A program made the translations under genes and the position numbers. The notes below the pieces were generated by a model. It was not told the origin of the DNA. It saw only the letters and a list, made by a program, of their open reading frames with translations, and did no database searches. 64,000 nt of DNA from assembly GCA_019925795.1 (NCBI GenBank), contig CM034298.1, positions 51,238,365-51,302,364 of the forward strand, read 5' to 3'. Below are positions 51,661 to 63,071 of this stretch, piece by piece. Source of the DNA: Dendrobium chrysotoxum. Its lineage: Eukaryota; Streptophyta; Magnoliopsida; Asparagales; Orchidaceae. Numbering within the stretch: the first letter of the stretch is position 1; each line of letters begins with the position of its first letter.

Positions 51661-54294
51661 ATATTAACTATTTTAAATTATTTAAAAAATAATTTTTAAA
51701 CCTATTTAACTTCAAAAATTCATAACTTTCTCGTCTTAAATCATATTTTGACGCACAATACCTCGTTCTTTTCAGAAAAATATGAATTTTAATTTAAAAT
51801 TATTTCCTGTACCTAATTCTATCTTTTCTGGATATTTTCTGTATTACTGTGTCATTTAGCTATTTAAATATTATTTAATTAATATAATTAATTATTTTAA
51901 AATAAAAATTATTTTAAAACCCCCTTGGTGGCTGGTAGGCCTCCCATGCCTATGAATTGAATTAATTTCAATTATCTTATTTTTAAACCCATACTATTAT
52001 GTATTTATGATATTTAGGTATTTTAAAAATATTTTTAATCTTAAACATTATTTAAATCTTTTAATCTTGGGAGGTCCACCTTTTGTGAAATTTTAAACCT
52101 AAGCTATGTATATGAAGAGCAATTCATGTGGGAGAAGGATTAGTGAATGGTTGTGTCCCAATCATTCACTAATCACTTCATTAGGTTTCTTTACTTAGTG
52201 CTTTCGTAGTCCTTGTATGTGTAGGTTGCACAAGCACATAGCCTAGGCTCTCCTAGACCTAAGGACTTGGTTGGTGTGTTTATATTTACTGCATTTGCCC
52301 TCTATGTTATGCCTAAGGGTTAGTTACTTCATTTTATTCCTATATAACGTAGTGACACCATGAGGACAACAATTAAAGACCGTCTAGCGAACTTAGAATA
52401 TTTTTAGGAACTAGGATAGATCCCTGATTGCTGTGAAACTTTAAACATTAACATTTAGTGACATCTAGAACCCCCTAGAATTTTCTAGGAATTTTTTGGA
52501 TTCATTAAAACACTTAATTAGCAAACCCTAATTTACCCGTTAATTAAGTCTTAGAAACTTCAGAAAAATCTAATAAATCCATTTTAAATCAGAAAAATAC
52601 CCATAATATCTCAAACTCTCCAGAATTCAGTCCCCAACCTTAGATAATTAGTGCCCCTTAGTTGGACCTTAAGCTGGACTTTAATTCAACCCTAATTAAA
52701 AATCATATTTTTATCTTAATTAAATCATTAAAAATTATTAAAAATTCCAAATTTTCTCCAAACACTTGGGAACACCTTCTTAGGTCATTTCTGATCTTTG
52801 GGGGTGATTCCAATCAGTTTGGAGCTGATTTGGGCCAAAACCCCCAAAGTACCCCTAATTGGGCAATTTCGATAATTTATTTAATTGCCCCAACTTCTAA
52901 AAATCATAACTAATTACAGAAAACTCCAAAATGGGCAAACTAAAAGGCACCTAACTCTAATTAAGGTCTAGTATTTGTTAAAAATATTAGGTGTCCAGAA
53001 ATCAACTTAAACTGAAAAGTCAACTCTTCGGTCAACCGTAGCCTATAGTCTAGGGCCCGAAACTTCTAAAATTCATAACTTTGCGTAGGAAACTCCAAAT
53101 CCAGCAAACTCAAAGGCATTCAACTCACATTAGGGTCTAGTATTTATTTAAAATATTAAGATTCCAGAAATCAACTAAAATCAAAAAGTCAACAATCTGG
53201 TCAAACTTAGTTCAAAACAAGACCAAAACTTCAAAAATTCATAACTTTGGATAGAAGAATCCAAATTGGGCATGCTAACTATCTAACTGATCGGGTTAAG
53301 GTCTAGTATTTTATAAAAATATTAGCTATCCATAAATCCCCTTTAATCAAAAAGTTAATTTTGGACCCCCCTTTTTGCATAGTGTATAGGTGGACCCCGA
53401 ACCTCCTAAAACTCACTAATGCAATTTAACTTTAAATATTATTACCCTAAGCATTAAAACTGACCTACACATCAAATTAATTAAAATGGATCTTAATTCA
53501 CTAATATTTATACTTTAATTAAAACTCTATTTTCAGACTTACAACAAACCTGGACAGTAGGCATTTGTAACTAACTACCCAGCTTAGGATCTACCTCAGC
53601 CACACAGGCTTCTACACACACTGTAGAATTGTTTGCTAGGACACCACTTCTAGACTTAGGTTAGGCCGGTGTTTACTTTTACTGCTGTGTGCCGAGCTTT
53701 TCCGGATTTCATTACATGTTGTGATTGAACTATTGATGTGTTTGCTTACTTTTACTGTACTATGGGATTGATGTGATTGCACGATAGACTACCCATAGGT
53801 TAGGATCGATGTTGATACTAACGATGTCTTCTGCAGGTGGCCATGCTCATGCAGCGCTAAATAAAAAGGGGGGCAATAATCATGATTTAAAAATACTAAT
53901 GATGTTTTATGCAGATGCTTCAGAGATTGCTCAGCCCCCCTAAATAAATGAGGGCTAATTAAAAAAAATTATTATAAATTGCTACAGGTGCTCCAGAATT
54001 GCTTAGCCCTTAAATAATTAAGAGCATGGCCAAGTGTGACTGTGATGAGCATTTCATCTTCTTATAACTGCTTGTGATGTATTAAACTGCTTGGGATGAC
54101 TTTTATTAGGATAACCTTGCAGGGGAGTCTAGATTTGCTGCTTTCATTTACTGTAAATTATTTGTAACTTGGTATTGAGTTGTGAAAGTCTATTTTGAGT
54201 GAGGATGCTGAAATCCAAAGGTTGGATGCCCAAAGAGAAAAGGACACCCAATATAAGGATAGTCCTTTTCTATTTGGGAATCCAAATTTGGATC

Positions 54295-54390
54295 ATTCTA
54301 CTACCCGAGGAGTCCAAGGAAGCTGAGATCCAAGGAGTCCAACGAAGCTGAGATCCGTGGAGTCCAAGGAAGAGAAGACCAAGGAGATGA
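54295..54390. repeat. Minisatellite GGAGTCCAAGGAAGCTGAGATCC, about 23-25 bp, four units
   Basis: Units with heads GGAGTCCAAGGAAG, GGAGTCCAACGAAG and GGAGTCCAAGGAAG are separated by CTGAGATCC, the last one altered (AGAAGACC). It lies in the 3' third of the giant element. Confidence 0.85.
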
Positions 54391-55590
54391 AGAGCAAGAG
54401 TATCCCACTCAAAATAACTTGCGTCAGTCTTAGGATTAGAAATCTAGGTTGTTGGCAGTGGTGCCCGGCCACTTTAATTTTCTGCAGACCCTGGGATATA
54501 ATTAAGGGCAGTTGGCCTATGGACATTTATTAATTTGTTTGAATAATTTTGATGTGTTTTGTTTATGATTGTGTGCCTCTAGGATTGCTTGTTTTTCCTA
54601 GTTTCTTGGCGTTTTGCATGTCGCTTTTGTTTTAGCTTGGATTCCGTTAGGCTCTCTAAGGACTAAAACTTTTTCTACTTGCAACTAATATTTAAAATTT
54701 TAAGGTTTAAGTAATTTAGAAACTTAACGACCTAGGGAATTGCCGGAATCGTCTGGGGTCGCATGTATATCAATGCATTTCTTCTCTCCTTCTATAAGAC
54801 ACTTCCCCGCCTGCGGGTAGAGTCCGGATAATCTGACCTATGAGGATGAGGTGCCGGACCTGGGGAAGCCCAATCTAATTCTAAAAATTATTTTTATAAG
54901 CCTTTTTAAAGTTCTATGCATACATGATTTGGAAGCTTTAACCAGCATGCATTGCATTAGAAATTAATTAAATTAAAATTTTAATTGCATTAGCTCTAGG
55001 AGCATTCACCCAACATCAGTCCGGGGCTAATTAGGAAATCCTATAGATGTCGGCCCCGCTTCCAATAAACTTAAACCTACCCACCCATCTTTCATAAATG
55101 ATTGGACAACATGGTTTTAAAGCTATTAGGTGGTTAACTGGCTCCCCCTTCCGGGCCGGGGTAAGTCCAGATTTTGCATTACATTAGCTAGGACACGGGT
55201 GTTAGTGTTATGTAGAACACTAGACCCATTAGATTTAGGATTCAAGGCTACTATTGTTTCGTAGTACGCCTCATCAGTAGGTAGGTCTTCTGTCTTCCAG
55301 AGACCATAAGCCCTACATATCTGCGTCACACTGATGACGCCACCTCCATCTTTCTCTTCTGCATGCTCTGAGTGCGTGACTTTTAGTTTCTCCAATTTTC
55401 TCTCACTACCTTAGTCCCTCCGGATGCTGATGTGAGCCGTGCATGTTGACTAAGCCTAGTTGAACCTCTCTTTCCCTTCGAGTAGGATTTCCTAGTCTTC
55501 GCCTTATGCGCCAATCCCAATTTGGAAAGAATAATGTAAAATCCTTAATCGAGAGTTTTCTCAGGCTCTAGCTTGAGATGTAATTAACCA

Positions 55591-55612
55591 CGGGGGCTTG
55601 CGCCCGTGGGAA
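55591..55612 (+). other. Conserved stem-loop, copy 4
   Basis: CCACGGG / CCCGTGG forms a seven-pair stem with loop GGCTTGCG, directly after GTAATTAA. It is the strongest of the four stem-loops. Confidence 0.75.
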
Positions 55613-55837
55613 ACCGCATCCCACTCTCAAATAAACCACATTCGAGCTAATGTATCGGGTGGGGGAAACCCGTTGTGATTAGATCGGACATATTGTTATC
55701 CATCGGGGTGTGCTGGTGAGAGCCACTACCCTCAATGGTTAATCATATGTGTGATCGAATCTGCCCTTCCATTGGCCAAATATTGTCTCCCTTCGCGGGG
55801 CGGCGGTGTTTGTGTCCTCTCGGAGGTCCACATAATG

Positions 55838-57054
55838 GATTACTCAAACCTTTTGCATGGGATTTTTATTAGTTAAGTATATATAACCAAGCTAAATTGG
55901 TTATTAGAATGGCCTAGATCAAGCATAACGCCAAACTAACCTAGTGTAACTTAAATTGACCCAATAAGACCTATACTTCAAACTTGGTGTCCTTAATTAG
56001 TGGTCCCATTAGATCGCTGTGATGTGGTCACACAAGTAACAAAGAGTGAGCAAAAAAATCATCCCATCGGGATTGAAAGCACCAAGTATCAAAATAGGAT
56101 TAATCCTAACTTTCATTAAATGATCAAAATCAAAATGATGGGTTTTAGACAATGAAATAGAGCAAAGTATAGAAATTTAAAAGCAACTAAAGGCTATAAA
56201 ATAAAAGACACAAAAAAGTTGTAGATTATGGGTTAAAAGACTAGGGATTATATTTCATCATGAGTACTCTTATTGGTTAAGTTGCAATACAAGTCAATTG
56301 ATACAATGTGTTTAGTATAATCACATCTTATGGTGTACACTAACATTATTTAAAAAATCTTGGATCACTAACATGTTAATACAACTTACCTCTATCTCTA
56401 GGGTAAATTCAATACTGATATGTGTCATTTATTTCACACAAGGGATCCTAAAGATTACACGACTTCACATAGGCAATTATATCCTAAGATTCATCGTGAT
56501 ATTCTAATCATGATAAGACTATTCTCTATCTACTGATTTTAGCTAAATCTTCAAAATTTTAAAATGGTGACTATCGATCATAAGTCATAAAGAATGGATT
56601 GGAAATATATAGCAATAATAAAGCACAAAAAAATCAAATGATTACTTGAAACAATAAATCAATAGTGTAGGGTTTGGCATAATAAATATGGTGTCCAAGT
56701 TTTATAGGAGATCAACTACTTAACACATATATTCTTAAAAAAAAACAATATGCCTTAAGATTTCACTAAACACTCAATGTCATTTTTCTTGGCCTTAGAT
56801 GAATAATGATGATAGCTTTCATCCTTTTTTCATTTTATTTGGAAGATGATAACTCCCATTCTTTTTTTTTTTCTCTTATATGCTTAATGTGCCTAACTTG
56901 TAGCCCACTTCTTTTCAAAAGTCTTTAGCCTTAGTTAAACTTGACTTAATTTAGGAATTAAGCCTAATGAAAGAAATTACCTACTTTGAAGCATAGGATT
57001 ATCCTACCCTACTCATTAGCTACTAGGGATGATCACCATGATTAACTTGGTAAT
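55838..57054. repeat. Segmental duplication, block C copy 1
   Basis: Begins GATTACTCAAACC and ends GATTAACTTGGTAAT. About 98% identical by eye to 57423-58638. Non-coding and AT-rich. Confidence 0.95.
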
Positions 57055-57105
57055 GGAACATTTAAAAATTTGTTTTATTTAAAAATTATAAAAAAATATA
57101 AAAAA

Positions 57106-58638
57106 ACTAGGGCCAAACATTGATTGACCGTAAAATCTAATTAAAACTATCAAACAATAAGGGGTATCCTATTTGTCTCACATTCACTTCTAATCAATCA
57201 ATTTATTTAGATTTGAGGCTAAACCTAACCCTAGAACAACCCTAATTAGACCCAATGAGTCAATTAATGGTTTAATCCTTTAATTATGGAGGATCAATCA
57301 AGTTTGAATCAATATTAATTAATTATTGGATTAATTCTAACCTTGGCCCTAAGTTTAACCAAAATTTAACCTAACCTAATTACTCTTAACTCTTGGACTC
57401 AATTGGTTATTTTAAACTAATGAATTACTCAAACCTTTTGCATGGGTTTTTTATTAGTTAAGTATATATAACCAAGCTAAATTGGTTATTAGAATGGCCT
57501 AGATCAAGCATAACGCCAAACTAACCTAGTGTAACTTAAGTTGACCCAATAAGACCTATACTTCAAACTAGGTGTCCTTAATTAGTGGTCCCATTAGATC
57601 GTTGTGATGTGGTCACACAAGTAACAAAGAGTGAGCAAAAAAATCATCCCATCGGGATTGAAAGCACCAAGTATCAAAATAGGATTAATCCTAACTTTCA
57701 TTAAATGATCAAAATCAAAATGATGGGTTTTAGACAATGAAATAGGGCAAAGTATAGAAATTTAAAAGCAACTAAAGGCTATAAAATAAAAGACACAAAA
57801 AAGTTGTAGATTATGGGTTAAAAGACTAGGGATTATATTTCATCATGAGTACTCTTATTGGTTAAGTTGCAATACAAGTCAATTGATACAATGTGTTTAG
57901 TATAATCATATCCTATGGTGTACACTAACATTATTTAAAAAATCTTGGATCACTAACATGTTAATACAACTTACCTCTATCTCTAGGGTAAATTCAATAC
58001 TGATAGGTGTCATTTATTTCACACAAGGGATCCTAAAGATTACACGACTTCACATAGGCATTTATATCCTAAGATTCATCGTGATATTCTAATCATGATG
58101 AGACTATTCTCTATCTACTGATTTTAGCTAAATCTTCAAAATTTTAAAATGGTGACTATCGATCATAAGTCATAAAGAATGGATTGGAAATATATAGCAA
58201 TAATAAAGCACAAAAAAATCAAATGACTACTTGAAACAATAAATCAATAGTGTAGGATTTGGCATAATAAATATGGTGTCCAAGTTTTATAGGAGATCAA
58301 CTACTTAACACATATATTCTTTAAAAGAAACTATATGCCTTAAGATTTCACTAAACACTCAATGCCATTTTTCTTGGCCTTAGATGAATAATGATGATAG
58401 CTTTCATCCTTTTTTCACTTTATTTGGAAGATGATAACTCCCATTCTTTTTTTTTTCTCTTATGTGCTTAATGTGCCTAACTTGTTGCCCACTTCTTTTC
58501 AAAAGTCTTTAGCCTTAGTTAAACTTGACTTAATTTAGGAATTAAGCCTAATGAAAGAAATTACCTACTTTGAAGCATAGGATTATCCTACCCTACTCAT
58601 TAGCTACTAGGGATGATCACCATGATTAACTTGGTAAT
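57106..58638. repeat. Segmental duplication copy 2 (blocks A and C with the empty site)
   Basis: Block A (57106-57422) passes directly into block C (57423-58638) through a single TAATG. A 51-bp AT-rich filler (57055-57105) separates it from copy 1. This shows the pre-insertion structure of the giant element's target. Confidence 0.95.
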
Positions 58639-60278
58639 CCAATTTTCTAATTCAAGAAGCATAAAAATCATATCATGGTCTAAACGCTTATGTGAAAAGG
58701 CGATTATGGATGATAGTGGATACAAACCTCCTTATTTGACTTTCTATATAGTTTTCCCAACACTTTTGAGTTATTTCTAGCTTCTCAAACCCTCCAAACT
58801 ACTATAGTAACTAGGAAGCACAAGAAGATGGTTGAAGCTTGATTTTGGTGTTGATCCAAACTACCTTCTTAAAGTCAAGGTGATGGTTTGGACCAAAATT
58901 AAGTGTTATAGTTTATTGGATAAGGTGATCATTAAAATCCTGATTCCCTATTTATCTTAGTGTTCTTGTGGTAGTTCTATGGCAAGATCATGTATGTTCT
59001 TTACCTCTCTGAATAACTCTAGCTCTTGAGTGTATTTACTTTTAAAAACACTTTATTTCATTAAAGGGATAAGTATATAAAGGCACTTCTAGGGTTGGGC
59101 TAAATGCATGCTATTGGGTTGAGATGATTATGGATAATCATAGGATCACATATTAATATAAATCATGTTGTAGTATTGCTACCTTATGCATGAATAGGCC
59201 AGCTCGATCCACTCAAATTAATTAATTAGGATTTCATTGGATTTTTGCACTAATTTGTGTGATAATTCAATCATATTGAAGACTTTTCCTAACATGTATC
59301 TTAATACAAGCTATTTAGGAAAAATACTTTCCATAATTATTAATAAATATTTTATTTTAAAAAATGTATTATGCTCTGATTAGATTTATTTATTAATTAG
59401 AACTTTAAAAATTTATAAAAGTTTTTAAGTGTGTTAATCATTCATATTTATAGAATTTAGTGTAATTAATTTCATAATATGTTCAAATGTGTGCTTGATT
59501 TTGTTTTTTCAAATATTAAAATGAGTTAAAATCTAAGTGTTTAATTGATTATGATCATGCATGCATTATCTACCTATGATTTAAAATTGGGTGATTTATA
59601 TACATAATACTTAAAATTGCACTATTTATATAGTTAATACTTAAACTTCACTATTTACATATATAACACAAAAACTTTAAATAATAATAAAAATGCCCCA
59701 TACCTCATTAAAATTTCATGTCATCCAAATCTTATTATCACTTCATCATCAAACACCATCGATCTCATCGCCTTCTTCATACTCCAATGGTCTAATCATA
59801 AGCTTGTCATGTTGCTAATCTCATCAATTATAGATTCGCCTTGACCTCTAAAAATATCTTTTTCAATGACCTCTAGTAAGATCCCTATAATGACCTCTAG
59901 CAAGATCCCCATCGAGACCTTTAACGAGATCATCATTGCAACCTTTAACAAGATCTCCGTCATGAACTCCTCATTGCTGGCTTCCAAACCATTGCAACAC
60001 TTAGGATTTGATAGTTAACTATGTTAGGAGGATGGTAGATTATGTAAATAGTAAAATTTAGATGTTAAATATAGAAATAAGGAAAATTTGAGTACCATAT
60101 ATGCAAATCACCTTTTACCTTTTCATTACACATGCATGTCATGTTACTTCATGTCAAACTTATTTATCATTTATTTCCATATTATGTGACTTTTAATAAA
60201 TTATTTAAAAATTATTTTAATTATTAAAAATAGTTAAATAATTTAAAAAATCTTGATTATTTTTTTAAAGTTGTACAT
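58639..60278. other. Intergenic spacer with a 24-bp minisatellite
   Basis: AT-rich, no gene recognised. The only distinct feature is the 24-bp repeat array at 59842-59966. Confidence 0.5.
59842..59966. repeat. 24-bp tandem repeat, about five units
   Basis: Units such as TGACCTCTAGTAAGATCCCT AND its variants (TGACCTCTAGCAAGATCCCC, AGACCTTTAACGAGATCATC) are exactly 24 bp apart, so an eight-residue repeat stays in frame in a 63-codon minus-strand frame (LLEV-type residues). Coding status unproven. Confidence 0.8.
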
Positions 60279-60719
60279 TATGGGTGTCAAAATGTGTTGA
60301 TGGGTCGGGTTCAGATCTGACCTAAAATTGACCCAACCTAAATCCAATTAACCCGAACATGACCAGTTTAATAAATATGTCAAAAATATCAACTCAAATT
60401 TGACTCGCTAACAACTCGAATGATTTGAATCTTACATATTAACCCATTTTAGTTATTTTTTAAAAAAACTTCTTAACTATTAAATTTAGAATAGTTGATT
60501 AAAAATAAGAAGATTATACCATAAGAAAAAAATTAATAAAAAATATATTAAAATGGTCATTTTTTGATCAAAAGCGGATTCGCGAGTTAATATGAACCCA
60601 ACCCATTTAATAAACAGGTCAAAAAACCTAACCCAAACCTGACCCATTTATTAAATGGGTAAGCCGGAACCTGAGTTTTTTGGGTTGGGTTCTGGTCAAG
60701 TTATTTATTGACACCCCTA
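60279..60719. mobile_element. hAT-type MITE, 441 bp
   Basis: TATGGGTGTCAAAATG at the left and TAGGGGTGTCAATAAAT (reverse complement of the right end) are inverted repeats. The interior has the same GGGTCGGGTT / CCCATTTATTAAATGGG blocks and AT-rich core as 14502-14921. Flanks TTGTACAT and TCGTACTT agree at six of eight positions. Confidence 0.82.
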
Positions 60720-61255
60720 TCGTACTTGTTGATTCTTACTACATGCACAAATTAATTATCTTTTTTCAAAACCCTTAAAATTAATTTTTAAAATTAGGCT
60801 ATTGGAAGATAAGTGATCAAATCATCACAAAATCACTATTTTATTGCAAATTAAACTTTTTATAAACCCTGCAAGTTAGGTTGTATAATTCAAAGTTATT
60901 TCATAAATAATTTTTGAATTTTTTTTAATATTTGATTTAAACATCTTTTCAAATATTAAAAATAATTAACTTTTTTAAAAATATGAATATTTTGTATGAT
61001 ATTAATTGATAATTTTTCATATTGAATGCATGTATTGCTATGGATAACACTCAACCTTACTAGCATGCATATGCTCTGTGAGTGAATAACTTGAGAACCT
61101 TTGAGAATGGAGAGAGAGGATTGCTGAGGAAAAATATTAAAAACTCAAAAAAGAAAGATCACTATCCAATAAATACCAGTTAAGAGATCCAATATCTAGA
61201 GAAAAAGAAAATATCCAGAATGCTCCTTTTCACCCTTTATTTATAAGATTCTGAG
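60720..61255. other. Spacer between MITEs
   Basis: AT-rich. 61080-61255 may be remnant LTR of the adjacent copia element, but the partner LTR is incomplete, so this cannot be settled here. Confidence 0.35.
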
Positions 61256-61398
61256 TAGGGGTGTCAAAATGAGTTGATAGGTGAGTTTGGGTTGACCCAA
61301 AATTGACCAGACCCAAACTCAGTCAATTTGAACCCGACTTGTTTAATAAACGAGTTAAAAATACTAACCCGAACCCAACCCGCTAATCCTTTGTAACC
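61256..61398. mobile_element. Truncated hAT-type MITE
   Basis: TAGGGGTGTCAAAATGAGTT and the following GGGTTGACCC / AACCCGAACCC blocks match the left third of the intact MITEs, then the sequence passes into copia reverse transcriptase sequence. Confidence 0.75.
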
Positions 61399-62839
61399 AA
61401 CCTAACCTTATTCCTCACAACTGATCCACAGTCATTTAGTTTATTCTTAAATACACACTTCATTCCAATAATAGTATGATCAATAAGTCTAGCTACTTAA
61501 CTCCCACACATCATTCCTTATAAATTGATTTAACTCTTCCAACATTATTATAATCCAAAATTCATCCTCCAATGCTTGTTTTACACTAATGGGTTTTACC
61601 ATAGAAATGAAGGTTGTGTGGCTAACTTCTTTTATAAGTCCATGCTAGTCCTAACTCCTATGGATGGATTTCCTATGATAAGCTCCCTATGAAGACTTAG
61701 ATGCATATCGCTACTCTCTAGGCAAGGGATCCTAAGTTTCTTCTATATTTTCAACTCCTCTAACTCTTTTTGCACATTAGAATGCAAATCTTCTAATGCA
61801 GTATGATCATTTTTTAAACATGTACATTTTCGTACTAGATATGTGTGCTCTTCTACCAAAGCAGTATAATCATGCTTTAGGCTTGAAAATTTTCTTTTTA
61901 ATTTTGTGTAACTTGTATGTAATGTTTTTTTAAAAAGAAAGTAATTCATCGTATATGAAATCACTTACCTAATTACTATCTAAATCACCTACATTATCTT
62001 TAGCCATTAAGTATAAGTTAGTAATCTCTTCCTCTTCTTTTGTCTCAAATGACTCGGAGTCCGAATTAGCCTAGTAGGCTCTTTGTGCTCTCCTCTTTCT
62101 CTTCTTTACATCACCCTTATCCTCAGCTTTTTCTTTCATTGATTGGCTCTTGAGATTTTAGGAGTTAGACTTGATATGACCTATCTTTTTACACTCAAAG
62201 CATAGAACATCAACTAAAATCTTATTAAACTTGATTTTCTTAACTTTTCATTTCTTATTATGATATTTGTGCATGCTCTTGAGGAATTTTTTGAACTATC
62301 TCGTTATCAATCCTATATCCTCATTTTCATCTCCTTTAGAATTGCTATTGTTCGAATCATTTGCTTTCAACTTAATCATCTTCTCCTTTTTTTTCTCACC
62401 TATATCTATAATTCTTTGGAAATCTTTTAGATTCAAAGATTATTGTCACCTTGGCATCCCAAGATTCAGACATACATCTAATAATCTTATTAGCAGTTTT
62501 AGCATTTTAAATCTCTTTACCAAGTGCATGCAAAGATGTTATAATTTTAGTAAAACAAGTAGACATATCAGTAATGGTTTCACCATGTTGCATGCTAAAT
62601 AATTCATAATCATGATGCAAAATATTTAATCAAGATTAGCTAACTTCATTTGATTCTTCATACGCAATACACAATATGTTTAAGATTTCTTTTCTAGTTG
62701 TGCAAGTAGATATGCACATATAATCTTTGGATTTTAGTGCACAAAAGAAATAGTTTAAACATTTAGAATTGAACTGTGCAAGGTATCTATCCTCTAGACT
62801 CCATTCAGTAAAAGGAATTTCAATCTTATTACCATTCAT
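61399..62839 (-). pseudogene. Ty1/copia gag and partial reverse transcriptase, internally deleted
   Basis: From 62839 leftward: gag start WSLEDRYLAQFNSKCLNYFF, CALKSKDY and ISTCTTRKEI, then eroded gag. A zinc knuckle LCFECKKIGHIKSNS at about 62165-62215 has its final Cys changed to Ser. A coiled-coil-like frame follows at 61964-61743. Directly after it come reverse transcriptase pieces IIGNPSIGVRTSM, NDVWE-type residues and DHTIIGMKCVFKNKLND at about 61690-61400. Protease and integrase are absent, so a large internal deletion joins gag to reverse transcriptase. Confidence 0.85.
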
Positions 62840-63054
62840 TATTTTATAGGGTGATGAATATCCAGTTAGAATTAAATGCTACATGTAATAGTCAACTGAT
62901 TATATAAAGGCGGACATTCCAATTTTTCAAAAATAATATGGAATAATATCAAATAGTGATGGTCGGGTAATAGAATATCCTTTCAAAGTGTTCCTATTAC
63001 CAATTTGTGACATGCTAGAATCAACCTGAGATGATTAAACCAAACAATTAAGAA

Positions 63055-63069
63055 CCCTCTCTAATACCA
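63055..63069 (-). other. copia primer-binding site (initiator Met tRNA type)
   Basis: TGGTATTAGAGAGGG lies two bases inside the LTR that begins at 63072; compare TGGTATCAGAGC. Confidence 0.8.
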
Positions 63070-63071
63070 CA

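Larger units (their letters stand above)
49835..55832 (+). mobile_element. Complete giant element with TG...CA ends and TAATG target duplication (giant-LTR copy 4)
   Basis: 5,998 bp from TGTTGACC to GGTCCACA, flanked by TAATG (49830-49834 and 55833-55837). The undisrupted site survives at 57418-57422. The first and last parts show no direct repeat to each other and no gag/pol, so the best reading is a solo LTR of about 6 kb, as known for Tat/Ogre-type elements; a LARD-like unit is the alternative. It holds a TATA-like TTTAAATA near 50076, a GC-rich CGCC leader (50200-50870), a TTA/AT tract, a minisatellite at 54300-54385 and the shared stem-loop near 55600. Confidence 0.85.

Noticed and set aside
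55126..55395. 89-codon minus-strand open frame inside the giant element
   Set aside because: Protein-like composition, but no motif recognised, antisense to the element, and overlapping modules shared with non-coding copies.
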